Shown here: piece after piece, positions 1 to 7,180 of the stretch
Layout: each line of letters starts with the position of its first letter
Position numbering within the stretch: the first letter of the stretch is position 1
Assembly (NCBI RefSeq): GCF_003428335.1
Contig: NZ_CP031704.1
Span: 1,798,001-1,862,000 of the forward strand
Direction: 5' to 3'
Origin: Solimonas sp. K1W22B-7
GTDB lineage: Bacteria > Pseudomonadota > Gammaproteobacteria > Nevskiales > Nevskiaceae
Length of the DNA: 64,000 nt
Made by a program: the position numbers and the translations under genes
Notes under the pieces: model-generated
The model's database searches: none
What the model saw: the letters and a program-made list of their open reading frames with translations, nothing else
What the model was told of the DNA's origin: nothing

Positions 1-1
1 C

Positions 2-427
2 AGCGACGACCTCGCCAGCGCGGCGGTGTCCGCCGGATGGCTGGCCGAGCAGCCGCTGTTCGAGGGCGCGGACGAGGCGCTGCTGGGACAGTTGGCGCAG
101 GAGTTCGTCACCGATCGGCGCGGCCCGGGGCACGAGGTGATCCGCCAGGGTGCCGTGGGCAACCGCTTCTACATCATCGCCCGCGGCACCGTGTCGGTGC
201 GGCGCGAGGAGGACGGCGAGGAGATCGAACTGGCGCGCCTGCATCACGGCGACGCCTTCGGCGAGGCCGCGCTGCTGTCCAGCGCGCCGCGCAACGCCAG
301 CGTCCTGACCCTGACCGACTGTGTCTTCCTGACGCTGGACCGCACGCGCTTCCAGCGCTGGCTCGACGCGCACCCCGAGGCGCGCGCGCGGCTGGAGGCA
401 CTGGCCGCCAGCCGCGCGGGCGACTAG
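2..427 (+). CDS. Cyclic nucleotide-binding domain protein, C-terminal part (cut by window start)
   Basis: The frame is open to the left edge of the window, so this is probably the tail of a longer protein; a GTG at 26 could also start a 133-residue protein. The visible part is a cNMP-binding (CAP_ED) beta-barrel: a GNRFYIIARGTVSV strand region, then GDAFGEAALLSSAPRNASV, which matches the phosphate-binding cassette G-E-x-A-L-x-x-x-x-R-x-A. The fold binds cAMP or cGMP, or acts as a degenerate regulatory module attached to transporters, kinases or proteases. What precedes it cannot be seen. Its stop overlaps the stop of the convergent SET gene. Confidence 0.75.
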   Translation, partial: SDDLASAAVSAGWLAEQPLFEGADEALLGQLAQEFVTDRRGPGHEVIRQGAVGNRFYIIARGTVSVRREEDGEEIELARLHHGDAFGEAALLSSAPRNASVLTLTDCVFLTLDRTRFQRWLDAHPEARARLEALAASRAGD

Positions 428-921
428 GAATCCATGCGCTGGCCGGCCAATGCCGCGCCGATCATGCCGATGATGTGCGGGCTGACCTTGTAGCGCGACA
501 GCGTGTCGGTGGACAGGTAGCGCGCGCCGGCGATGTAGCCCACGCACTCCGGTTCGCCGCACTGGCAGGCAAAGGGGCGCGCCATGTCCCATTCCGTGGA
601 CGGGTAGAAGAAGCTCAGCATGTCGCCCGGCAGGATCGCGCGGCAGGCCGTCACCGTGCGCGCGTCGGCGTCGATCGCGACATTGGGGCGGCAGGAATGG
701 TTGAGGTTGCCGAGCATGTCCAGCAGCACGTGGCGCTCCGGGCCCACCTGCACCGTCAGGTAGCTCTGCGCCGCGTCGCTGGCGTCATCGAAGCGGGCGA
801 TGACCTCGCCGGGGCGGTAGGCGCGCCGGGCGTAGAGGGCGGAGCCGTAGGCCAGCGCGTCCTTGCGCACCAGCAGGGCGGGGTGGTCTTCCAGTTGCGG
901 GGTGATCGACAGGCTGTTCAT
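424..921 (-). CDS. SET domain protein (putative lysine methyltransferase)
   Basis: This 165-residue protein carries the SET-domain hallmark NHSCRPN at residues 74-80 and a post-SET cysteine cluster (C119, C121, C126), which in the family binds zinc beside the S-adenosylmethionine/lysine channel. SET proteins methylate lysines; short bacterial members have few known substrates. The GEVIARF segment near residue 38 fits the first SET strand. It starts with ATG, stands alone and converges on the cNMP-binding gene. The family is clear, but the substrate and whether it is catalytically active are not. Confidence 0.85.
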   Translation of the reverse strand: MNSLSITPQLEDHPALLVRKDALAYGSALYARRAYRPGEVIARFDDASDAAQSYLTVQVGPERHVLLDMLGNLNHSCRPNVAIDADARTVTACRAILPGDMLSFFYPSTEWDMARPFACQCGEPECVGYIAGARYLSTDTLSRYKVSPHIIGMIGAALAGQRMDS

Positions 922-1084
922 GGTGTTCTCAGGTCCTTGTGAGAGATCGGGGAATTCCTTCTCCTGGACATACGCTAAGCCTGCCGGGTATCAGCGGTGT
1001 TTCCGGGGGCTGAAACATGATGTCAGCGCGGAACTGGGTCACGCGGATGGCGGTCGCAAGGTGATTCCCCCTATCCTCAGGCCC

Positions 1085-1588
1085 ATGAACCTCCTGGCAC
1101 GCTTCCTCGGCGGTATCAGCGAACGGGTCCTGGCCGTGCTGTTCGCGGTGACGGCGGCGCAATTCCCGGTCTACTACCTGGCCTACGAGAACACCCTGGC
1201 CGGCGTGCAGCTGGAGGCCGGGGCGCGTTACCAGGAGTTACTGCGGGAGGCCACGCAGCTGCACCTGGAGGTGGAAGACTTCATCCGGCGCCACGAGGAC
1301 AACGCCGATGCGGTGTTCCAGGCCTCCGGTCGCATCCATCGCAGCACCCTGGAACGCTACCGCCGCTACACCGCCATGCAGGAGGCCCTGCGTGCCGCAC
1401 CGGCGTGGGAGCGCCCGCTGGCGCTGGCGCGCAACTTCGACCCGGCGTTGCATGGCGCCCTGCACTTCCAGCCGGGCCTGCCGCTGACGCTGGAAGCCGG
1501 CGCCTATGCCCTGGCCGGCGTGCTGCTGGCCTGGCTGCTGACCGGGCTCATCGGCATGGGCCTGCGGCCTGCGGCGCGCTCAGCTTAG
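1085..1588 (+). CDS. DUF2937 family membrane protein
   Basis: A 167-residue protein with one hydrophobic segment at about residues 8-32, a charged helical middle rich in Glu and Arg (about 40-110), and a second hydrophobic segment at about 138-160. This is the architecture of DUF2937, small inner-membrane proteins of unknown function in proteobacteria. The ATG at 1085 is preferred over upstream in-frame starts because it gives a normal N-terminal membrane helix. It converges on the DUF2145 gene, whose last bases overlap this stop. Confidence 0.7.
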   Translation: MNLLARFLGGISERVLAVLFAVTAAQFPVYYLAYENTLAGVQLEAGARYQELLREATQLHLEVEDFIRRHEDNADAVFQASGRIHRSTLERYRRYTAMQEALRAAPAWERPLALARNFDPALHGALHFQPGLPLTLEAGAYALAGVLLAWLLTGLIGMGLRPAARSA

Positions 1589-2388
1589 GGTTGCAGGCTC
1601 AGTTCGCGGCTCTCCGCCAGCCACTGGCGTTCGCCGAGGTAGCGCGCGATGGATTCCACCGTCACCACCGAGTACTTGCCGCTGAGGCGCTCGCCCAGCG
1701 GGTGATCGGTGAAGGCGACGTTGGCCTTGAACAGCGTCGCACCGATGCGCTCGCTGGGGGCGATGGAGATGCGGTCCGGCTTGTAGCCGCTGCGGCGCAG
1801 CTGCGTTTGCGCGGCGGCGCGCCCGATCACCGGCACCTCGGAGCCCGCCGCCACCAGGAATTCCAGCAGCCAGCTGTTGGAGTTCTGGTAGTCCAGCGCA
1901 AACGGGTAGGCCAGCACGCTGTAGTGCGGGTTGTCCATGCCCAGGCCGAGATCGCCGGCCGCCGCCGGCGCCAGGTGGCGCTGCAGTGCCTCGGTGGGGA
2001 ACAGCAGCAGCGCGCGGTACTCGAGCGGGTCGTCGAGGAAGAAGTTCATCAGGCCGTCGCGGAACAGCGAGGCGCGGTCCTCGCCGCAGTGGTTGAGCTT
2101 GTGCAGGATGGTCCAGCCCGCTTCGCCGGGCGCGCGGTAGGCGATGCCGGCGTGGGTGTAGCGCAGGCCGTACTTCGACACGTCGGAGCCGACGCGGCCG
2201 AGGATCGCGACCTGTGCCTGCCGCTGGTCCAGCGCAGCCTGCACCTGCTGCGCCAGGTGCATGGCCTTGCCCATCGCCGCCGGCGTCACCGGTGTGGCCT
2301 GGCAGCCCTGTCCGGCCTGCGCCAGCGACGACACTGCGACCAGCGCCGCCAGCAGCAGGGTCGCAATACCACGCATCGGCGCGTTCAT
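1585..2388 (-). CDS. DUF2145 family secreted protein
   Basis: 267 residues with an N-terminal signal peptide (about 1-24, ending near AQAGQG). The rest fits DUF2145: a segment with the YGLRYTHAGIAYR core, the HKLNHCGE motif, then LLLFPTEALQ and a C-terminal YSVVTVESIARYL block. Members are exported proteins of unknown role. The conserved His and Cys could be catalytic, but this is a guess. Its ATG overlaps the stop of the upstream 147-residue secreted protein gene by four bases, so the two are translationally coupled. Confidence 0.75.
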   Translation of the reverse strand: MNAPMRGIATLLLAALVAVSSLAQAGQGCQATPVTPAAMGKAMHLAQQVQAALDQRQAQVAILGRVGSDVSKYGLRYTHAGIAYRAPGEAGWTILHKLNHCGEDRASLFRDGLMNFFLDDPLEYRALLLFPTEALQRHLAPAAAGDLGLGMDNPHYSVLAYPFALDYQNSNSWLLEFLVAAGSEVPVIGRAAAQTQLRRSGYKPDRISIAPSERIGATLFKANVAFTDHPLGERLSGKYSVVTVESIARYLGERQWLAESRELSLQP

Positions 2389-2828
2389 GTTCCGGCGCCC
2401 AGGTCGCGTACCGGGCGGGAGTGCAGCAATGCCTTGCCGGCCTCGTTGGGCACGAAGGCGATGACCTCGCCGGCACGCACGATCAGCCAGCCGGCGCCCT
2501 CGGCGATCACGGTGACGGTCTGACCCGCGGCGTAGGACAGGCCGCCGGCCACCGCCATCGGCACCGACAGCACCACCTTGCCGACCTTGGCGCTGCCCTG
2601 CAGGGTCACGCGCAGGCCGTCGCCCACGGCCTGCACCGCCACCACCACCATGTCGGCACTGCCCTGGACCACGGCGAGGCTGCCCTCGGCGATGGTGGCG
2701 CTGCCGTTGGCGGACAGTTCCGAGCCGCGCGACAGGCCGGAAGGATCGGCGGCGGACACGGCGACGGGCTGGGCGGCGACCAGCAGCAGGGCCAGGGTTG
2801 CGGCGGTGGCGGTGGGGGAGAGCTTCAT
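2385..2828 (-). CDS. Secreted hypothetical protein, operon partner of DUF2145
   Basis: A 147-residue protein with a signal peptide (about 1-27, ending VSAAD) and a mature part dominated by short valine- and glycine-rich beta strands (for example SADMVVVAVQAVGDG and KVGKVVLSVPMAVAGG). I do not recognise a named family. It overlaps the next gene by ATGA-type coupling, and DUF2145 genes commonly have such a small exported partner. Two copies of an ATGAACA-n-TGTTCAT-type palindrome lie just upstream, so it is the first gene of a probably repressed two-gene operon. Confidence 0.65.
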   Translation of the reverse strand: MKLSPTATAATLALLLVAAQPVAVSAADPSGLSRGSELSANGSATIAEGSLAVVQGSADMVVVAVQAVGDGLRVTLQGSAKVGKVVLSVPMAVAGGLSYAAGQTVTVIAEGAGWLIVRAGEVIAFVPNEAGKALLHSRPVRDLGAGT

Positions 2829-2841
2829 GGTGAACTCCTCA

Positions 2842-2856
2842 ATGAACAGTGTTCAT
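2842..2856. promoter_or_regulatory. Putative operator, copy 1 (perfect 15-bp palindrome)
   Basis: ATGAACAGTGTTCAT is a perfect 7+1+7 palindrome about 14 bp before the start of the minus-strand secreted-protein gene. A near-identical copy lies 135 bp further upstream. Size and symmetry suit a TetR-type dimer, but no regulator gene is adjacent. Confidence 0.5.
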
Positions 2857-2976
2857 ATGAAAATCAACGAGAAACGCAGGCAAGGCTGCGCCATCGGGAG
2901 ATTCCCGAGGGTAAGGGCTTTCCCGATCGGCCCCGGAGGGCCGGGCGGAACGGAAAGTCCCTGGATTTCACCTTAA

Positions 2977-2991
2977 ATGATCACTGTTCAT
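2977..2991. promoter_or_regulatory. Putative operator, copy 2
   Basis: ATGATCACTGTTCAT matches the palindrome at 2842-2856 in 13 of 15 positions. The paired sites bracket the 200-bp non-coding stretch upstream of the DUF2145 operon and could support repression by looping or cooperative binding. This is inference from sequence symmetry only. Confidence 0.45.
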
Positions 2992-3030
2992 ATTTCAAGT
3001 GGGATGCCCCCGGCAAGGGGCGAGGTGCTT

Positions 3031-3441
3031 TCAGGAGCGCGGTTTCAGGATGCTCTTGGTGACGGTGGCGCGGGCCACGATCTCCTCGCCGCAACGCGCC
3101 TCCGCTTCCATGAAGGCGACGGAGCGGCCGCGCCGGATCACACGGCCGGTGAACACCACGCGGTCGCCGGCGCGGGCGCCGCGCATCAGCGAGACGTGGA
3201 TGTCGTGCGTCACCGCGTTCTCGCCCTCGGGCAGTTCGCTCAGCAGCGCCGCGTAGCAGGCCATGTCGCAGATCGTGTAGACGTTGCCGCCCAGGAACAT
3301 GCCGGCGGCATTGACCATGGTCGGTCCCACGTCGATCTCGATGCGCGAGCGCCCTTCGGAGGCCTCGATGCGCTCCACGCCCATGGCGCGGTGCAGGGGG
3401 TGATTCAGGACATGCGGCAGGAACTGCTCAATCGAACTCAC
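3031..3441 (-). CDS. PaaI-type hotdog-fold thioesterase
   Basis: About 136 residues with the hotdog pattern of PaaI/DUF4442-like acyl-CoA thioesterases: HPLHRAMGVERIEASEGRS, the central helix MVNAAGMFLGGNVYTICDM, and the strands AVTHDIHVSLMRGARAGD and SVAFMEAEARCGEEIVARA. Such enzymes hydrolyse acyl- or aryl-acyl-CoA. The GTG start is chosen because a GGAG lies eight bases upstream; a longer frame to 3564 exists but reads unlike protein. It is transcribed away from the enoyl-reductase-like gene. The substrate is unknown. Confidence 0.75.
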   Translation of the reverse strand: MSSIEQFLPHVLNHPLHRAMGVERIEASEGRSRIEIDVGPTMVNAAGMFLGGNVYTICDMACYAALLSELPEGENAVTHDIHVSLMRGARAGDRVVFTGRVIRRGRSVAFMEAEARCGEEIVARATVTKSILKPRS

Positions 3442-3578
3442 GGTCGGCACTCCAGGGGCGGCCAGGATGGCGTCATTCTGCGCAATGGCGCCGCGGGAGA
3501 CACGGTCCTTGCAGACGGTGCGGCAAGGCCCCGCAGCGGCTATCCTCCGGGCCGGGGAATCCATCGGGGGATATCGGT

Positions 3579-4805
3579 ATGAGCCGTTACCAAGCCGTCG
3601 TGTTCGGCGCCACCAGCTTCGTCGGCCAGATTCTCAGCCGTTACCTGTTCCAGCGCCACGGTGCCGAGGGCAATTTCCGGTGGGCCCTGGCCGGGCGCTC
3701 GGAGGACAAGCTGCGCCAGTTGCGCGACGGCCTCGGCGCCGGTGCTGCCGAGCTGCCGCTGATCGTTGCCGATGCCGCCGATGGGTCTGCCCTGCGCGCC
3801 CTCTGTGCCGACACCGACGTGGTGATCTCCACCGTCGGCCCCTATGCCCTCTATGGCTCGCCGCTGGTCAAGGCCTGCGCCGAGACCGGCACCGACTACT
3901 GCGATCTCACCGGCGAGGTGCAGTGGATCGCACGCATGATCGCCGCGCATGAAGAGACGGCCAAGCGCAGCGGCGCCCGCATCGTCCATTGCTGCGGTTA
4001 CGACTCGATCCCCTCCGACCTGGGCGTGCATTTCCTGCAGCAGGCGGCGCTGCGCGAGTTCGGCGAGCCCTGCACGCGGGTGAAGATGCGCGTGAAGACC
4101 CTGCGCGGCGGCTTCTCCGGCGGCACGGCTGCGAGCCTGATGAATGCCGTCGCGGAAAGCGCGCGCGATCCCGCCGTGCGCCGCATCATGGGCGATCCCT
4201 ACGGCATCTGCCCGCCGGAGCGTCGCGGCGGCGCGGTGCAGCCCAACGTGGTGTTCGCCGAGTACGACGAGGATGCGCGCAGCTGGCTGTCGCCCTTCGT
4301 GATGGCCGCCATCAACACCCGCGTCGTGCACCGCTCCAACGCGCTATCCAGCGTCGCCTACGGCAAGGACTTCCGCTACGACGAGGCAGTGATGACCGGG
4401 CCGGGCCTCAAGGGCCGCCTGCTCGCCGCCGGTACTGCCGTGGGCCTGGGCGGCTTCATCGCCGCCACCGCCATCGGTCCCACGCGCCGGCTGCTGGAAA
4501 AGTTCGTGGTACCCAAGCCGGGCGAGGGCCCGACACCGGAGCAGCAGGAGAAGGGCTGCTTCGACCACCGTGTCTACGGCGAGACCGCCTCCGGCCGCAA
4601 GCTGGTGGTGAAGGTGACCGGCGACCGTGATCCGGGCTACGGCTCCACCGGCAAGATGCTCGGCGAGGCTGGCGCTTGCCTGGCGCTGGATCGCCCGAAG
4701 GCGGAACTGCCCGGTGGCTTCTGGACGCCGGCGACGGCGCTGGGCGATGCGCTGGTGGAGCGGCTGGTGGCGAATGCGGGACTGACGTTCGAGCGAATTG
4801 GCTAA
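3579..4805 (+). CDS. Saccharopine dehydrogenase-like / trans-acting enoyl reductase family protein
   Basis: 408 residues starting with a Rossmann nucleotide-binding motif (GATSFVG, residues 10-16), followed by AGRSEDKL and the conserved VISTVGPYALYGSPLV and TGTDYCDLTGE segments typical of the Sacchrp_dh_NADP family that includes mycobacterial trans-acting enoyl reductase (Rv2449c/Rv2953 type). A hydrophobic stretch near residue 285-305 suggests membrane association. In mycobacteria the family reduces lipid precursors; here the substrate is unknown. It is a single gene with a G-rich ribosome-binding site, and a repeat-rich region follows. Confidence 0.75.
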   Translation: MSRYQAVVFGATSFVGQILSRYLFQRHGAEGNFRWALAGRSEDKLRQLRDGLGAGAAELPLIVADAADGSALRALCADTDVVISTVGPYALYGSPLVKACAETGTDYCDLTGEVQWIARMIAAHEETAKRSGARIVHCCGYDSIPSDLGVHFLQQAALREFGEPCTRVKMRVKTLRGGFSGGTAASLMNAVAESARDPAVRRIMGDPYGICPPERRGGAVQPNVVFAEYDEDARSWLSPFVMAAINTRVVHRSNALSSVAYGKDFRYDEAVMTGPGLKGRLLAAGTAVGLGGFIAATAIGPTRRLLEKFVVPKPGEGPTPEQQEKGCFDHRVYGETASGRKLVVKVTGDRDPGYGSTGKMLGEAGACLALDRPKAELPGGFWTPATALGDALVERLVANAGLTFERIG

Positions 4806-4827
4806 GACGCGGCACGCGGGCTTCCCC

Positions 4828-4998
4828 CTCTCCCGCCCCTTCGGGGCACCCTCTCCCGCGAGGGGAGAGGGAACTACTGTCCCCGGGTACGAATATGGAG
4901 ATCTGCTGTTTCCCTCTCCCCTTGCGGGAGAGGGGTAGGCGAGGGGATGGATCCCCGAGGTAGGGCAACGCATGGAGCAGTTGCCGAGGAGAGGGGGA
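4828..4998. repeat. Dispersed palindromic repeat, copy 1
   Basis: Intergenic block with CTCTCCC/GGGAGAG hairpins and a 58-bp core at 4938-4995. The core recurs at 9167-9223 in inverted orientation with two substitutions and one indel. It is non-coding and lies between convergent genes. Confidence 0.75.
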
Positions 4999-5025
4999 GC
5001 GACCGCAAAGGGAACGGCCTAAGTG

Positions 5026-5880
5026 TCAGCCTCGCAGGCTGCGATTCAAAAACCCGATCACCGCGTCATTGAAAGCGTCGTTGCGATCACCCGCCACCAT
5101 GTGACCGGCACCGGCGATGTCGGCGATCTCGGCCTGCGGGATCAACTGCTGCAGGTGCTTCGCCCCCTCGGGGCTGACCACGTCGCTCTGGCTGCCGCGT
5201 ACCAGCAGGGTCGGTACGCGGATGCCACGGGCGGCATTGCTCATGCGGGTCTCGTAGGCCTGCAGGTAGGCGACATGCTCTTCCTGGCTGCCGGCGATGA
5301 TGCGCGGGTCCCAGTGCCAGTAGAGGCGGCCATCTTCGCCGAGGCGCAGGTTCTTCTTCAGGCCCGAAGGATCCTTGGGGCGCGGCCGGCTGGGGTTGTA
5401 GGCGGCCACCGCGTCGGCGGCTGCCTCCAGGCTGGCGAAGCCGCCGGGATTGGCGGTCATGAAGCGGCGGATCGCCTCGACGCCGCGGCGCTCGATGGTC
5501 GGTGCCACGTCCACCAGCACCAGCGCGCTGGCCAGCGGCGTGTCGGTTTCGCCGATCGCGGTCAGCGCGGTGATTCCGCCCATCGAGGCGCCTACCAGGG
5601 CCGGCGGCGCGGGCAGGGCGGCGACAATCGCCTTCAGGTCGGCCACCAGGGCATCGGTGGTGTAGTTGCCGTCTTCCGCCCAGCCGCTGCCGCCATGGCC
5701 GCGCGCGTCATAGGCGATCGTGCGATAGCCCTGCGCCGCCAGCTGGCGGGCGGCGCCGGACCAGGCATGGCGGGTCTGGCCGCCGCCATGCAGCAGGATG
5801 ACCGTGGGACCTGCACCGGCGTCGTTGATGTCGGCGGCCAGGGACAGCCCCTGCCAGCCCTGCAGTGTTGTCGTTCTCAT
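5026..5880 (-). CDS. Alpha/beta-fold hydrolase
   Basis: A 284-residue single-domain alpha/beta hydrolase. It shows the oxyanion-hole motif HGGG (31-34), the DARGHGGS turn (58-65), the nucleophile elbow GASMGG (Ser99), and a C-terminal catalytic-His motif GAGHMV. Length and motif spacing match soluble esterases, lactonases or C-C bond hydrolases of the AB_hydrolase_1 family. There is no signal peptide, so it is cytoplasmic. It ends opposite the repeat-rich gap and follows the SMP-30-like gene on the same strand. The substrate cannot be deduced. Confidence 0.85.
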   Translation of the reverse strand: MRTTTLQGWQGLSLAADINDAGAGPTVILLHGGGQTRHAWSGAARQLAAQGYRTIAYDARGHGGSGWAEDGNYTTDALVADLKAIVAALPAPPALVGASMGGITALTAIGETDTPLASALVLVDVAPTIERRGVEAIRRFMTANPGGFASLEAAADAVAAYNPSRPRPKDPSGLKKNLRLGEDGRLYWHWDPRIIAGSQEEHVAYLQAYETRMSNAARGIRVPTLLVRGSQSDVVSPEGAKHLQQLIPQAEIADIAGAGHMVAGDRNDAFNDAVIGFLNRSLRG

Positions 5881-5924
5881 GCCCGCATCTTACCCGCTGG
5901 GCAAGCTGCGGGCCCCGCCCGCGG

Positions 5925-7004
5925 CTAGGGCACCAGTGGCTTGGCCAGCGGCGATTCGGTATCGCCCACGAACACCTTCAGCACCTGGAACTGCCCCGGC
6001 AGCAGGATGCCGGTGGCGAAGGCGTGGTTGGTCACCAGCAGGTTGCCCTGGCCGTCGAAGGCGACGTTGGCCGGCGAGTCGTAGGGCTTGAAGGGGCTCA
6101 GCAGCTTGTTGCGCAGGCGCGCCGACTCCGTGCCGTCCGGCTCCAGGATCGAAATGCCCGAGGAGCCGGGCAGTGCCAGGGTCACGTAGAGCTTGCCGGA
6201 CTGGCCGAAGGCGAAGCCGTCGGGGCCGCCGGCGAGGTAGCGGTGGAACACCTGCAGGTCGTCCTTCTGCGGCTGCGCCACCAGCGGCAGGGTGTAGATC
6301 GAGCCGCGGCCGAGCATGTCCACGGTCACGCTGATGAACATCTTCGTGCGGTCGGGCGACAGGCGCAGGCCGTTGACGCCGATGTAGGGCGAGGCGAAGC
6401 GGCTGTCCTGGAACCAGACCTGCGGCGCGCCGCCGCCCGGCGGGATGCGCCAGATCGTCGCCTGCATCGAGTCGGAGACGTAGGCGTTGCCAGCCTCGTC
6501 GAAGACGATGTCGTTGGGCAGGGCCGGCAGGTTCAGCGGCGTCGGCGAGCAGGGCTTCTTGCCCAGGGCCAGCGCGCAGTTCGGCAGGTTGGGGAAGGGC
6601 GCCGAGTAGCTCACCTTGGCTTCGGTCTGCAGGTCCATGCGCCAGGTGCCGATCTGGTTGTTCAGCACGTAGAGGCGGTTGGCGCCGTCGAAGGCCAGGC
6701 AGGAGTTGGCGTGCTCGGAGCCGAACACCTTCTCGCCCTCGGTGAGGAAGGTACGCGTCAGCGCGCCGCTGTCCAGGTCGAACTCGAAGACGCGCGAGGG
6801 CTTGTTGTTGAGCGAGGTGCCCAGCGTTGCCGGGCCGCCGACATAGAAGCGGTCGCCGTTGACGACGATGCCCTCGGGAAAGCCGTTGGGCACCGGCACC
6901 TGGGCCAGCACGGAAACTTCGCCGAATTCGGCGGCGCTGGCGGCCCCGGCCGCGAAGCACAGGCCCAGCAGGGCCGACTTGAACGTCCTGTTCATCTGCA
7001 GCAC
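5925..7004 (-). CDS. SMP-30/gluconolactonase-like secreted beta-propeller protein
   Basis: 359 residues with a signal peptide (about 1-24, AGAASAAEF). The mature protein is a beta-propeller with repeated blade signatures such as NGFPEGIVVNGDRFYVGG, PNDIVFDEAGNAYVSDS, VNGLRLSPDRTKMFIS and SPANVAFDGQGNLLVT, as in the SMP-30/gluconolactonase/LRE family. Members are calcium-dependent lactonases or strictosidine-synthase-like proteins; the export signal places this one in the periplasm. It sits upstream of the alpha/beta hydrolase on the same strand with a 44-bp gap and may share its transcript. Enzymatic activity is uncertain. Confidence 0.75.
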   Translation of the reverse strand: MLQMNRTFKSALLGLCFAAGAASAAEFGEVSVLAQVPVPNGFPEGIVVNGDRFYVGGPATLGTSLNNKPSRVFEFDLDSGALTRTFLTEGEKVFGSEHANSCLAFDGANRLYVLNNQIGTWRMDLQTEAKVSYSAPFPNLPNCALALGKKPCSPTPLNLPALPNDIVFDEAGNAYVSDSMQATIWRIPPGGGAPQVWFQDSRFASPYIGVNGLRLSPDRTKMFISVTVDMLGRGSIYTLPLVAQPQKDDLQVFHRYLAGGPDGFAFGQSGKLYVTLALPGSSGISILEPDGTESARLRNKLLSPFKPYDSPANVAFDGQGNLLVTNHAFATGILLPGQFQVLKVFVGDTESPLAKPLVP

Positions 7005-7110
7005 TCCCTTGCGATGGCGCCGATCTGCGCGAAGGGACTATACGCCCGGGGCAGGCGGCCGGAAGCGGCCCGCGTCACAGATCGGGGGTAGGGAAACGGA
7101 GGGTCGGACT

Positions 7111-7165
7111 GTAGGAGCCCGCTTGCCGGCGACAAGGACCTTGTCGCCAGCAAGCGGGCTCCTAC
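7111..7165. repeat. REP-like hairpin (GTAGGAGCCCGCTTG type)
   Basis: Nearly perfect inverted repeat: 25-bp arms at 7111-7135 and 7141-7165 with one mismatch and a 5-base loop. It lies downstream of the prpE-like gene and upstream of the SMP-30-like gene, both on the minus strand, so it could stop or stabilise the long Atu-type transcript. Confidence 0.8.
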
Positions 7166-7180
7166 ATGGGCAAGCGACGG

